NCBI RefSeq assembly: GCF_013179515.1
Contig: NZ_JABMCN010000001.1
Span: forward strand, 17,433 to 81,432
Source of the DNA: Pseudomonas sp. CM27
GTDB taxonomy: Bacteria; Pseudomonadota; Gammaproteobacteria; Pseudomonadales; Pseudomonadaceae
Length of the DNA: 64,000 bases
Direction: 5' to 3'
In this document: positions 52,134 to 60,742 of the stretch, in pieces
Numbering within the stretch: the first letter of the stretch is position 1
Layout: every line of letters begins with the position of its first letter
The notes under the pieces: model-generated
Database searches by the model: none
What the model saw: the letters and a program-made list of their open reading frames with translations, nothing else
Told to the model about the DNA's origin: nothing
Position numbers and translations under genes: made by a program

Positions 52134-52450
52134 AACAGCTGCTACGCACCCTCGCCCTGCCCCTGCTGGCGCTGGCCGCCAGCCCCGCCCTGGCGCACAA
52201 CCCGATGTGCGAGTGCGAAGAGCTGGCCAGCGGCCAGGTCAAATGCACCGGTGGCTTCTCGGACGGCAGCGGTGCCCCCGGAGTGACCCTGGATGTGATC
52301 GGTTACGACGAGCAAGTGCTGGTCGGCGGCAAGCTGGGCGACGATTCGACGTTGACCTTCAAGCGCCCTGACGGCGAGTTCTACGTGCTGTTCGACGCCG
52401 GCCCCGGGCACGTGGTGGAAGTCGACTACGCCGATATCCCGCAGCCATGA
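52130..52450 (+). CDS. fpvJ: FpvJ-like small periplasmic protein
   Basis: 106 residues from the ATG after AGGAGG. A signal peptide ('MKQLLRTLALPLLALAASPA') precedes 'HNPMCECEELASGQVKC', a Cys/His cluster that may bind metal. The rest is a small beta domain ending 'DYADIPQP'. It is coupled to its neighbours by 4-bp overlaps. Confidence 0.75.
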   Translation: MKQLLRTLALPLLALAASPALAHNPMCECEELASGQVKCTGGFSDGSGAPGVTLDVIGYDEQVLVGGKLGDDSTLTFKRPDGEFYVLFDAGPGHVVEVDYADIPQP

Positions 52451-53016
52451 GCCGCGCCCAGGTGATTCGCCCGGCCGGCGCCGGGCACGAAACTCTGTAT
52501 GTGCTGCTGGTCAGCCTGCTGATCATGGTGCTCGCTGCCAGTGTGGTGCTGCTGCGCGGTGAGCGTGAGGATGAACAGGCCATTGCCAGCCACCAGATCG
52601 ACGCCCGCCGCGACCTTACCGCCGCCGAGCAAGGCCTGTACACCGACCTGCGGGTAGCCTTCGACGAGATCCAGCTGCTGCGCGAAGAAACCGCTGCCAC
52701 GCCCAGCGTGCCGGCCCTGGCCGAAGAGGGCCTGCCGCCGTTCGTGGTCGATGTCGGCAGCCAGAGCCGCGGCGGGCACCAGTGGTCATGGCTGGATGCC
52801 GGCGCCTACCTGGGGCGCAGCCAGGCCCCAGAGGTTGCCGGCAGCCTGCTGTTGATTCTGCCAGCCGACAGCAGCGGCCAAGCCGATGTCTGGCTGCGCC
52901 GCGACAGCGCCGCCGTGCCCCCGGACGACCTCGGCCAGGCCGCATTGATCGCCGCCGGCTGGCAACAGGTGGTCAGCCACTACGACGCCGGGGTTACCCG
53001 CGAACACCGTCACTGA
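52447..53016 (+). CDS. fpvK: FpvK-like protein
   Basis: 189 residues with an N-terminal membrane anchor (about 13-36, 'ETLYVLLVSLLIMVLAASVV') and a periplasmic domain containing 'PPFVVDVGSQSRGGHQWSWL'. It is the fourth gene of the set, in the PA2406 position. Its exact function within the iron-release complex is not known. Confidence 0.72.
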   Translation: MSRAQVIRPAGAGHETLYVLLVSLLIMVLAASVVLLRGEREDEQAIASHQIDARRDLTAAEQGLYTDLRVAFDEIQLLREETAATPSVPALAEEGLPPFVVDVGSQSRGGHQWSWLDAGAYLGRSQAPEVAGSLLLILPADSSGQADVWLRRDSAAVPPDDLGQAALIAAGWQQVVSHYDAGVTREHRH

Positions 53017-53032
53017 ACCGAAGGACTCTCCC

Positions 53033-53935
53033 ATGTTCCGCTCCGCCCTCGCCCTGCTCGTGGCCCTTGCCCTGCCGACCCTGGTGCTGGCCGACAACGG
53101 CAAGCCGCTGCGTATCGGCATCACCCTGCACCCCTACTACAGCTACGTGAGCAACATCGTCGGCGACAAGGCCGAGGTGGTGCCGCTGATTCCGGCAGGC
53201 TTCAACCCCCACGCCTACGAGCCACGCGCCGAGGACATCAAGCGCATCGGCACGCTGGACGTGGTGGTGCTCAACGGTGTCGGCCATGACGACTTCGCCG
53301 ACCGCATGATCGCCGCCAGCGAAAAGCCCGGCATCAACACGATCGAGGCCAACCAGAACGTACCCCTGCTGGCGGCCACCGGCATTGCCGCGCGTGGCGC
53401 CGGCAAGGTGGTCAACCCGCACACCTTCCTGTCGATCAGCACCACCATCGCCCAGGTCAACAACATCGCCCGCGAACTGGGCAAGCTCGACCCGGACAAC
53501 GCCAAGCTGTACACGCAAAACGCCCGTGCGTATGCCAAGCGCCTGCGCGGCCTGCGGGCCGAGGCCCTGGCCAAGGTCACCGAAGCGCCAAGCGCCACGT
53601 TCCGGGTTGCCACCATCCACGCTGCCTACGACTACCTGGTACGCGACTTCGGCCTCGAGGTCACTGCAGTGGTCGAACCAGCCCACGGCATCGAACCCAG
53701 CCCGGCTCAGCTGAAAAAGACCATCGACCAGCTCAAGGCCCTGGACGTGCGGGTGATCTTCTCGGAAATGGACTTCCCGTCGGCGTACGTCGAAACCATC
53801 CAGCGTGAATCCGGCGTGCGCCTTTACCCACTGACGCACATTTCCTACGGCGAATACACCAAGGAAAAATACGAAGTGGAAATGAAGCGCAACCTCGACA
53901 CCGTGGTCCGCGCCATCCAGGAGAACCGCGCATGA
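53033..53935 (+). CDS. fpvC: FpvC-like periplasmic metal-binding protein
   Basis: 300 residues; signal peptide cleaved near residue 20. It is a cluster A-I/ZnuA-like binding protein, with His residues in 'GITLHPYYSYVSNIVG', 'FNPHAYEP' and 'VNPHTFLSI' and an acidic residue in 'FSEMDFPSAY' as likely metal ligands. In the P. aeruginosa system it takes up iron freed from pyoverdine and passes it to the FpvDE transporter. Confidence 0.88.
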   Translation: MFRSALALLVALALPTLVLADNGKPLRIGITLHPYYSYVSNIVGDKAEVVPLIPAGFNPHAYEPRAEDIKRIGTLDVVVLNGVGHDDFADRMIAASEKPGINTIEANQNVPLLAATGIAARGAGKVVNPHTFLSISTTIAQVNNIARELGKLDPDNAKLYTQNARAYAKRLRGLRAEALAKVTEAPSATFRVATIHAAYDYLVRDFGLEVTAVVEPAHGIEPSPAQLKKTIDQLKALDVRVIFSEMDFPSAYVETIQRESGVRLYPLTHISYGEYTKEKYEVEMKRNLDTVVRAIQENRA

Positions 53936-54681
53936 CTGCCGCCGCCAACCTGGTAGCAGCCAGCGGGCCACGCATCGAGTTCGCCGACATCGACCTGACC
54001 CTGGGCCGCACGCGCATCCTCGAACAGGTCAGCTTCAGCGTGGCCGCCGGCAGCGTGCACGCCATCGTCGGGCCCAACGGCGGTGGCAAGAGCTCGTTGA
54101 TCAAGACCCTGCTCGGGCAGATGCCCCACCAGGGCCAACTGACCCTGCACTGGCCGGGTGAACGCGAAGTGATCGGCTACGTGCCGCAGGCACTGGAGTT
54201 CGACCGTGGCCTGCCGATGACCGTCGACGATTTCATGGCTGCCATGTGTCAGCGCCGCCCGGCCTTTCTCGGCCTGTCCCGGCGCGTGCAACCGGCCATC
54301 GATGCGGCCCTGGCGCAGGTCGGTATGCTCGACAAGCGCGGGCGGCGCATGGGCGCGTTGTCTGGCGGCGAACGCCAGCGCGTGCTGCTGGCCCAGGGGC
54401 TGATCCCCGAGCCGCAGTTGCTGGTACTGGACGAGCCGATGTCGGCGCTTGATGAAGCCGGCATCCAGGTGTTCGAACAGCTGCTGCAACGCTGGCGCCA
54501 GGCTGGCACCACCGTGCTGTGGATCGAGCACGACCTGGAAGCCGTGCTGCGCCTGGCCGACCGAGTGACCGGCCTGAGCCGCAAGGTGCTGTTCGACGCC
54601 CCACCCGCTCAGGCCCTGACCCCGGAGCGCCTGCTGGGGCTGTTCTCCGTCCACCCGCGCAGCGAGAGCCTTGCATCATGA
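53932..54681 (+). CDS. fpvD: FpvD-like ABC transporter ATPase
   Basis: 249 residues. Walker A 'VGPNGGGKSSLIK' near residue 45, signature 'LSGGERQRVLLAQ' near residue 143 and Walker B 'LLVLDEPMSALDE' near residue 163 are intact. It powers import through FpvE. It overlaps both neighbours by 4 bp. Confidence 0.92.
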   Translation: MTAAANLVAASGPRIEFADIDLTLGRTRILEQVSFSVAAGSVHAIVGPNGGGKSSLIKTLLGQMPHQGQLTLHWPGEREVIGYVPQALEFDRGLPMTVDDFMAAMCQRRPAFLGLSRRVQPAIDAALAQVGMLDKRGRRMGALSGGERQRVLLAQGLIPEPQLLVLDEPMSALDEAGIQVFEQLLQRWRQAGTTVLWIEHDLEAVLRLADRVTGLSRKVLFDAPPAQALTPERLLGLFSVHPRSESLAS

Positions 54682-55577
54682 GTTTTGAAGCATTCCGCCA
54701 ACTGGTCCAGGACTGGGCCACCGCCGGCTATCTGCCCGAGGCACTGGCCTATGGCTTCGTGGTCAATGCCCTGCTGGCCGGGCTGATGATCGGGCCGGTG
54801 CTGGGGGGCCTGGGCACCCTGGTGGTGGTCAAGCGCTTTGCCTTCTTCTCCGAAGCGGTGGGCCATGCCGCACTGACCGGCGTAGCCGTCGGCATTCTGC
54901 TGGGCGAGCCCTACACCGGGCCCTACGGCAGCCTGTTCGGCTATTGCCTGCTGTTCGGCATCCTGCTCAACTTCCTGCGCAACCGCACCGGGCTGTCGCC
55001 AGACACGCTGATCGGCGTGTTCCTGTCGGTGTCGCTGGCGCTGGGCGCCAGCCTGCTGCTGATGCTGGCAGGCAAGATCAACGTGCACATCCTCGAGAAC
55101 GTATTGTTCGGCTCGGTGCTGACGGTCAGCGGCCAGGACCTGGTAGTGCTGGGTATCGTCGCGGTGCTGGTGCTGGCACTGGCATTGCCGCTGTACAACC
55201 GCATCATGCTGGCCAGTTTCAACCCGCAACTGGCGGCCGTGCGCGGGGTGGCGGTAAAAACCCTGGACTACCTGTTCGTGGTGCTGGTGACCTTGGTAAC
55301 CGTGGCCGCAGTGAAGGTGATCGGGGCGATCCTGGTGGGGGCGCTGCTGGTGATACCCGCCGCTGCCGCGCGCCTGGTCAGCCAGTCGCTCAAAGGGTTT
55401 TTCTTCGTCTCGGTGCTGATCGCCACGGTAAGCACCCTGTTCGGCATCCTGCTGCCGATCGTGTTCGACCTGCCGGTGCCGTCGGGCGCCGCGATCATTC
55501 TGGTCGCCGGTATCTGTTTCGCCCTGGCCGCGCTCGCGCGCGCCCTCGTCCCCCGCCTGCAAGGAAACCCGGCATGA
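54678..55577 (+). CDS. fpvE: FpvE-like ABC transporter permease
   Basis: 299 residues with eight or nine membrane spans, family ABC-3 (manganese/zinc/iron chelate type). 'VKRFAFFSEAVGHAALTGVA' near residue 53 is the typical N-terminal signature. The ATG overlaps the fpvD stop, which decides the start. Confidence 0.9.
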   Translation: MSFEAFRQLVQDWATAGYLPEALAYGFVVNALLAGLMIGPVLGGLGTLVVVKRFAFFSEAVGHAALTGVAVGILLGEPYTGPYGSLFGYCLLFGILLNFLRNRTGLSPDTLIGVFLSVSLALGASLLLMLAGKINVHILENVLFGSVLTVSGQDLVVLGIVAVLVLALALPLYNRIMLASFNPQLAAVRGVAVKTLDYLFVVLVTLVTVAAVKVIGAILVGALLVIPAAAARLVSQSLKGFFFVSVLIATVSTLFGILLPIVFDLPVPSGAAIILVAGICFALAALARALVPRLQGNPA

Positions 55578-56437
55578 ACCTGAAACGCCTGACCCTGGCG
55601 CTGGCCCTGGCCGGCCTGCCGTCGCTGTCTTTCGCCACGCAAGTACTCACCACCCTGCCCGTCACCCACAGCCTGGCCAGCGCCCTGCTGGACGGCACGC
55701 CAGTGCAGCTAAAGCGCGCAGCGCCGGCCAACCTGCCAGCCAGCCGCCAGCCGTCCTATTTCAGCGGGCGTGGCGGGGCCAGCCTGGACAAGGCGGCGCT
55801 GCAGGCCGATGCGGTGATCGGCGTGCGCTCGATATGGCGTGACGACCCGTTGTACCCGATGGCCCGGCGCAGCAACATCCGCATTGTCGAGATCGATGCC
55901 GCACGGCCGGTAGATGGCGCACTGCCCGGCATCGCGGTGAGCGGTGACGATGCGTATGCTGCCTACCCGTGGCTCAACCCGACCAACCTCGGGCGCATGG
56001 CGGATGTGGTGGCCAACGACCTGGAGCGGCTGTCGCCGGACGACAAGCCGAAGATCCAGGGCAACCTGGCGGGGCTCAAGCGCCAGTTGCTGGAGCTTTC
56101 GGCCAATAGCCAGACCCGTCTGGCGAAGGTCGACAACCTGACGGTGGTGAGCCTGTCCGAACGCTTGGGTTACCTGGCCAGCGGCTTGAACCTGGATGTG
56201 GTCGAGCAGGCGCTGCCGGCCGAATGGGACGCTGCTGCGCTCAAGGCGCTGGGGGAAAACCTGAAGGCACAGGATGTAGCCTTGGTGCTGGACCATCGCC
56301 AGCCGGAAGCAGCGGTGGCTGAGGTGATCAAGGCGGCCGGCGCGAAGCTGTTGGTGGTGGACAGTGACCCTGAGGATGCGTTTGCCGGTTTGAAGGCCAG
56401 TGTTGACCAGGTTGTCGGGGCATTGAGCGAAAGCTGA
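55574..56437 (+). CDS. fpvF: FpvF-like periplasmic binding protein
   Basis: 287 residues with a signal peptide ('MNLKRLTLALALAGLPSLSF'). A ZnuA-like fold is suggested by 'VLTTLPVTHSLASAL' and the alternating strand/helix pattern, but the His-rich ligand set is reduced compared with FpvC. In P. aeruginosa FpvF binds pyoverdine and joins FpvC. It ends the operon. Confidence 0.85.
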   Translation: MNLKRLTLALALAGLPSLSFATQVLTTLPVTHSLASALLDGTPVQLKRAAPANLPASRQPSYFSGRGGASLDKAALQADAVIGVRSIWRDDPLYPMARRSNIRIVEIDAARPVDGALPGIAVSGDDAYAAYPWLNPTNLGRMADVVANDLERLSPDDKPKIQGNLAGLKRQLLELSANSQTRLAKVDNLTVVSLSERLGYLASGLNLDVVEQALPAEWDAAALKALGENLKAQDVALVLDHRQPEAAVAEVIKAAGAKLLVVDSDPEDAFAGLKASVDQVVGALSES

Positions 56438-56441
56438 TGGT

Positions 56442-56477
56442 GCCTGTGCCGGCCTATTCGCGGGCCGGCACAGGCAA
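56442..56477. terminator. Large hairpin between convergent operons
   Basis: GCCTGTGCCGGCC pairs with GGCCGGCACAGGC around a short AT/CG loop. It sits between fpvF and the convergent DUF1615 gene and can serve both; it also resembles Pseudomonas REP-type palindromes. Confidence 0.65.
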
Positions 56478-56484
56478 CATGAAT

Positions 56485-57567
56485 CTAACGCTTCAAACAC
56501 CGTCTATAGCGCTCATCCACCCGCCCGGCAAACCACGCCGTGGTCAGCTTGCGGGTGATCTTCGGGCTTTTCAGTTCAATGCCCGGCAGCACCGCCCTTG
56601 GCACCGGTTTGCCTGCCGCAGCATCGGCCAGGGCAAACACCCCGCTGTACAGTTTGCTGTCCTCGAAGGCCAAGCTGTCGCCCTCCTCCAGCTGGCTGCG
56701 AATCTGCGGGTGGCGCAGCCCCAACTTCACGCCCAGCTTGCGCGCCGCCAGTTCAGTGGTGCCGGGCATGATCGCTCCGGGTGCAATAAGGTCCCCGTCC
56801 AGCGCCAGCTGCACGCCGGTCGCCTTGCTCAGTGCTGCCTGAAACGCCGCATTACGGCTGGCGTACCAGCCCGCGTTGAAATCGGCAAACCGGTAGAGCT
56901 TGCGGTCATAGCTGACGGGGTAGCCCAGCAGGTGCGCGATGCCGAAATACAGGCCACCACGCCGGGAGAACACTTCCTGGCGAATGCTGCCTTCGTGGCT
57001 GTATGGGTAAGCCTGCGCATGCTGTTGCGCGAAGTCGATGCTGACCTGCATCGGCCCACCGGTGTGCACCGGGTTGAGCCCCCCGAGCAGGGTCTTGCCC
57101 AACGGCACACGGGCGATGACCTCGTCGTACAGTTCGCTTAGCTGCCTTTCGCTGCGCACCGCCTGCAAACGCTGCTGGTAGCTCTGGCCGTTGCCCGAAG
57201 GCGTTTTCAGCAAACCATCGACAAGCAGCCTGGGAATATTCAGACGCGCAGCGCGGCGGTCGATTTCCTCACGGGCGATACGCCCGAGGTTGGGCACCTG
57301 CGGGTCGGCGTTGAAGGTGGACTCCTGCTCGGTCACCGCCAGTACCGCGCACAGGTTGCTTTTGCTCGGGGCAAGGCGCTGGGCCTCGAACGCCACTTGG
57401 ATGTCTCGCGCCCAGCCCTCGCGGTCCTTGGTTTGGGCAGGCAACAGCCGCAGCAATTGCCCGCGGACCTTGGCCGGGTCCGCTTCAGGGGCCTCCTCGC
57501 GACGCCCGGCGCAGCCTTGCAGCAGCGCCAGGGCGATCAAGCCGATAGCCAGTAACCGACCGTTCAG
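56485..57567 (-). CDS. DUF1615-family lipoprotein
   Basis: About 360 residues. Starting at a CTG (57565-57567) that overlaps the upstream stop as CTGA gives 'MNGRLLAIGLIALALLQGCAG', a good lipoprotein signal with lipobox LQGC; the first TTG further in (57540) would give a signal too short and without a basic end. The body ('LAVTEQESTFNADPQVPNLG', 'HTGGPMQVSI') has lysozyme-superfamily-like features. It is exported to the envelope; its function is unknown. Confidence 0.78.
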   Translation of the reverse strand: MNGRLLAIGLIALALLQGCAGRREEAPEADPAKVRGQLLRLLPAQTKDREGWARDIQVAFEAQRLAPSKSNLCAVLAVTEQESTFNADPQVPNLGRIAREEIDRRAARLNIPRLLVDGLLKTPSGNGQSYQQRLQAVRSERQLSELYDEVIARVPLGKTLLGGLNPVHTGGPMQVSIDFAQQHAQAYPYSHEGSIRQEVFSRRGGLYFGIAHLLGYPVSYDRKLYRFADFNAGWYASRNAAFQAALSKATGVQLALDGDLIAPGAIMPGTTELAARKLGVKLGLRHPQIRSQLEEGDSLAFEDSKLYSGVFALADAAAGKPVPRAVLPGIELKSPKITRKLTTAWFAGRVDERYRRCLKR

Positions 57568-58115
57568 GGCTGTTCACCGACCAGGTAGGTTTTGCTGATG
57601 TGGCGGAACAGCGGGTGGCTGGCACTGCCCATCAGCTCGAACAGCACCATTTCGCGGGTCACCACTTGCGCACCTGCAGCACGCATGCGGGCCAGGCCCG
57701 CCGCTTTGCTTGCCGGGGTGCGGCTGTCGCAGGCATCCTCGACCACGAATACCTGCTTGCCCAGCGCCAGCAGGCCAAGCACGGTCTGCAGCACGCAGAC
57801 GTGGGTCTCCATGCCGCAGACGATCACCTGATCACGTGCCATCAGGCTCGCCGGCAGGCACCCGGCGGCCACGCAGGAAAAATGGCTTTTCTCCACCACT
57901 TCGGCGGCCGGCGCTGCGGCCAGCAACGCCGCCAGGGTATGGCCAAGGCCTTTGGGGTACTGCTCGGAAATCACCGTCGGCAGTTCCAGCTCGGCGGTCG
58001 CCGCCAGCAACCAGCGGGCGCGCGCACGCGTGCCTTCGGCGTCGCTCATGGCGCCGATGAGTTTTTCCTGGATGTCGACGACCAGCAGCGTGGCCTTGAG
58101 TGGATCAATCAGCAT
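57564..58115 (-). CDS. Isochorismatase-family hydrolase (YcaC-like)
   Basis: 183 residues. Catalytic triad candidates are Asp in 'LLVVDIQEKL' near residue 14, Lys in 'EKSHFSC' near residue 75 and Cys in 'GMETHVCVLQT' near residue 107. Length fits single-domain members. The substrate is unknown. It stands between the thioesterase and the DUF1615 gene; the gap to the former is 57 bp. Confidence 0.85.
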   Translation of the reverse strand: MLIDPLKATLLVVDIQEKLIGAMSDAEGTRARARWLLAATAELELPTVISEQYPKGLGHTLAALLAAAPAAEVVEKSHFSCVAAGCLPASLMARDQVIVCGMETHVCVLQTVLGLLALGKQVFVVEDACDSRTPASKAAGLARMRAAGAQVVTREMVLFELMGSASHPLFRHISKTYLVGEQP

Positions 58116-58172
58116 TGTCAGCCCCTTGCCTGGGAAAAGCCCTAGCCTCCCCCAGGCAAGCGGTGACGTCAA

Positions 58173-58892
58173 TCAGGCGGACAGCCGAAGCGGCTGCAGT
58201 GACGCGGTCAGCGCGTCGAGCACGTTGTCTTCATGCTCATGGATGAAGAAGTGGCCACCGGGGAACATCTGCAGCGAAAACGCGCCTTGGGTTTCCTTGC
58301 GCCAAGCCTGAAGCTGCTCATCATTTGCCCGGTCATCGGTGCCGCCCAGTACATGCAGCGGGCACTGCAGTGCAGGCCGCTGGCGGTAGGCGTAGGTACC
58401 GCACAGCAGAAAGTCGGCGCGCAGGGTCGGCAGGGTCAGGCTCATCAGCTCGGCATTGCCCAGCACTTCCTCGGGCGTACCCTGCAGCTCGCGTAACTCG
58501 CTGATGAGCTCCCCATCGCTTTTGGGCTCGCGCCAGTTCTTGCCGTCGTAGTCTTCACGTCGGGTCGGTGCCGCTGTGCCGCAGGCGAACAGCGCCAGCG
58601 GTGGCGGACAGCCCTGCGCCTGCAGCTCGTGGGCCAGCTCGAAGGCCAGCAGCGCGCCCAGACTGTGGCCGAGCAGCGCGTAAGGGGCACTGGCCGCCAG
58701 GCGCTGTTCGCTGGCCAGTTGCCGGGCCAGCGCCTGCATGTCGGTGTGCAACGGTTCGGCCATGCGCGCACCGCGCCCGGGCAGCTCCACCGGGCGTACC
58801 TGCAGCCACGCGGGTAGCTTGCGCCGCCAGCGGCTGTAGACCATGGCGCTGGCCCCTGAATATGGCAGGCACAGCAGGGTCACCGTGGTCAC
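58173..58892 (-). CDS. Type II thioesterase of the pyoverdine gene region
   Basis: 239 residues. '[14 protein letters not shown]' near the N-terminus, '[17 protein letters not shown]' with catalytic Ser near residue 74, and a final 'MFPGGHFF' with the His near residue 213 are typical of editing thioesterases of peptide synthetases. It overlaps the MbtH gene by 4 bp, matching the PA2411-PA2412 pair. It should remove wrong acyl groups from pyoverdine synthetases. Confidence 0.9.
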   Translation of the reverse strand: MTTVTLLCLPYSGASAMVYSRWRRKLPAWLQVRPVELPGRGARMAEPLHTDMQALARQLASEQRLAASAPYALLGHSLGALLAFELAHELQAQGCPPPLALFACGTAAPTRREDYDGKNWREPKSDGELISELRELQGTPEEVLGNAELMSLTLPTLRADFLLCGTYAYRQRPALQCPLHVLGGTDDRANDEQLQAWRKETQGAFSLQMFPGGHFFIHEHEDNVLDALTASLQPLRLSA

Positions 58893-59110
58893 TGGGCGGC
58901 GGCTTCGGCCATTTTCTGGCGCAGGCTCAGCGGGCGCATGTCGGTCCAGACCTCGTCGATGTAGGCCAGGCAGTCCTTCTTCAGGCCGCTCTTGCCCACG
59001 GCACGCCAGCCGTTGGGGATGGTCTTGTAGTCGGGCCAGATCGAGTATTGCTCTTCGTGGTTGACCACTACCTGGAACTGGATATCGTCGCGGTCGAAAA
59101 CGGAAGTCAT
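58889..59110 (-). CDS. MbtH-like protein
   Basis: 73 residues. '[20 protein letters not shown]' with its three Trp and '[18 protein letters not shown]' are the MbtH family signature. MbtH proteins activate adenylation domains of peptide synthetases, here for pyoverdine. A PvdS-type box lies 62 bp upstream. Confidence 0.95.
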   Translation of the reverse strand: MTSVFDRDDIQFQVVVNHEEQYSIWPDYKTIPNGWRAVGKSGLKKDCLAYIDEVWTDMRPLSLRQKMAEAAAQ

Positions 59111-59171
59111 TGCCTGTCTCCTTGAGTGATGAATGCCGCTGCGCGCACTGCGCAGAGGGGCTTTCAGATAA

Positions 59172-59195
59172 ACGTGGGAGGCAGCAGGAAAATTA
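59172..59195 (-). promoter_or_regulatory. PvdS-type box variant upstream of MbtH
   Basis: On the minus strand TAATT, 16 bases, then CGT, one base away from the TAAAT-N16-CGT consensus and with the same spacing as the pvdA box. It lies 62 bp before the MbtH start. Confidence 0.7.
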
Positions 59196-59243
59196 AGCCG
59201 ATATGACCGGTTTCGGCCGCCAAGGGCAGGCCTTGCTGGTTCG

Positions 59244-59645
59244 TCAGGCATCACCCAGCAGGTCATGGCTATCGAGCAGGCGGAAGGCGACCTGCGGGTT
59301 GCGTTCCAGCCCACGACGGATCGCGGCGGGGATCGCTTGCCGGGTCTTTCGGCAAAGGCCGGGCTGGTCGTCCAGTTCGATGACGATGCCGCGCATGGTC
59401 CGCACTTCGTTGAAGCCGGGGGCGATGTGGACACGGATGCCAAGGTTCTCGTACAGCCGTTGCTGCAGGCGCTGCAAATCATTCAGGTCGCTGATATTTT
59501 CCAGGCGTTCGAGCAGGCGCTTTTCCTCCTGACGCGTCAGCAGGAGAATGCGTTGGGCCGCTTGCGGGTGATCGACCAGATGTTCACGGCCGCAATTGCA
59601 GGCACCCGGTGGGCAGGGTTGGCGCAGAGAGGGAGGTGTGCTCAT
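59244..59645 (-). CDS. Hypothetical protein with N-terminal Cys cluster
   Basis: 133 residues. '[10 protein letters not shown]' near residue 10 could bind metal; the remainder is helical ('[20 protein letters not shown]') and then mixed. It lies upstream of the MbtH promoter on the same strand. I do not recognise the family. Confidence 0.6.
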   Translation of the reverse strand: MSTPPSLRQPCPPGACNCGREHLVDHPQAAQRILLLTRQEEKRLLERLENISDLNDLQRLQQRLYENLGIRVHIAPGFNEVRTMRGIVIELDDQPGLCRKTRQAIPAAIRRGLERNPQVAFRLLDSHDLLGDA

Positions 59646-59729
59646 GGAGCAAGCATAGCCTGAACACGTCGCGCCGCGATGATTGCAAAGCCCGTCCGCA
59701 GTGGCTTTATCCGCCGCCGGGCATGCAGT

Positions 59730-60626
59730 TCAAAGCTGCACCAGGCGCTCGCGCAGAAAATTCACAAAGCCCTGCACCGGCCGCGCCACCTGGCGGTGCT
59801 GCGGATACACCGCCGACAGCTGCAACGCCGGCGGCGTCCACGCGTCCAGCACGCGCAGCAGCCGCCCATCTGCCAACGCCTGGCCAACGATGAACGTCGG
59901 CAGATACGTTACCCCCATCCCGGCAATCGCGGCATCGCGCAACAACTCGCCATTGTTCGCCCGCATGCGCCCGGTCACCTGGATCGCCTGCACCTTGCCG
60001 CCCTGGCGGAACTGCCACTGCACCTGCCGCGCATGCCCATAGGGCAGGCAGGCATGTCCGGCCAGCTCATCCGGCGCGGCGGGCACGCCCCGGGCCTGCA
60101 GGTAGGCCGGGCTCGCACAGTACACTCGCTCGACACCGGCAATGCGCCGCGCGATCAGGCTGGAGTCCTCCAGCGCGCCAATGCGCAGCGCCAGGTCGTA
60201 TCCCTCACCGATCAGGTCGACGGCGCGGTCACTCAGGTCTACCTCCACATCCACCTGCGGATGCAACTGCAGGAACTCGGTCATCAGGCAGCCCAGGTGC
60301 GCCATGGCAAACGACAGCGGTGCGCTGAGGCGCAACGTGCCGCGCAAAGCCTGAGCCTGGCCGCTGATGTCGTGCTCCACCTGCTGCACCTCGCCCAGCA
60401 GGCGCAGGGCTGACTGATAGTAGTGCTGGCCCAGCGGCGTGGCGTCCAGCCGCCGGGTAGAGCGGTTGAGCAGGCGTACACCCAGGCGCTCTTCGAGTTG
60501 CATCAGGCGCCGGCTGACCGATTGCTTGGACATGCCCAGGCGGTCGGCCGCAGCGGTGAAACTGCCGGCCTCCATGACCTGAGCAAAGATGCGCATATCT
60601 TCGTAAGGGTTCATTGTCTCGCTCAT
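59730..60626 (-). CDS. LysR-family transcriptional regulator
   Basis: 298 residues from 'MSETMNPYEDM' (a start four codons later is equally possible). HTH 'SFTAAADRLGMSKQSVSRRL' at residues 22-41; effector-binding domain from about residue 95. It is divergent from the exported esterase, with 116 bp between, so it probably controls that gene and itself. The inducer is unknown. Confidence 0.9.
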   Translation of the reverse strand: MSETMNPYEDMRIFAQVMEAGSFTAAADRLGMSKQSVSRRLMQLEERLGVRLLNRSTRRLDATPLGQHYYQSALRLLGEVQQVEHDISGQAQALRGTLRLSAPLSFAMAHLGCLMTEFLQLHPQVDVEVDLSDRAVDLIGEGYDLALRIGALEDSSLIARRIAGVERVYCASPAYLQARGVPAAPDELAGHACLPYGHARQVQWQFRQGGKVQAIQVTGRMRANNGELLRDAAIAGMGVTYLPTFIVGQALADGRLLRVLDAWTPPALQLSAVYPQHRQVARPVQGFVNFLRERLVQL

Positions 60627-60742
60627 GGTGACAGTCAAACGCTTTATAGCCGCTTTTTCCCGCAAGTGCATCTGCCTAATCTACGCACAAGTCGCAGCGA
60701 TGGCCCTGCAGGCCAGGCAAGACGCCCACTTTCAATACTTGC

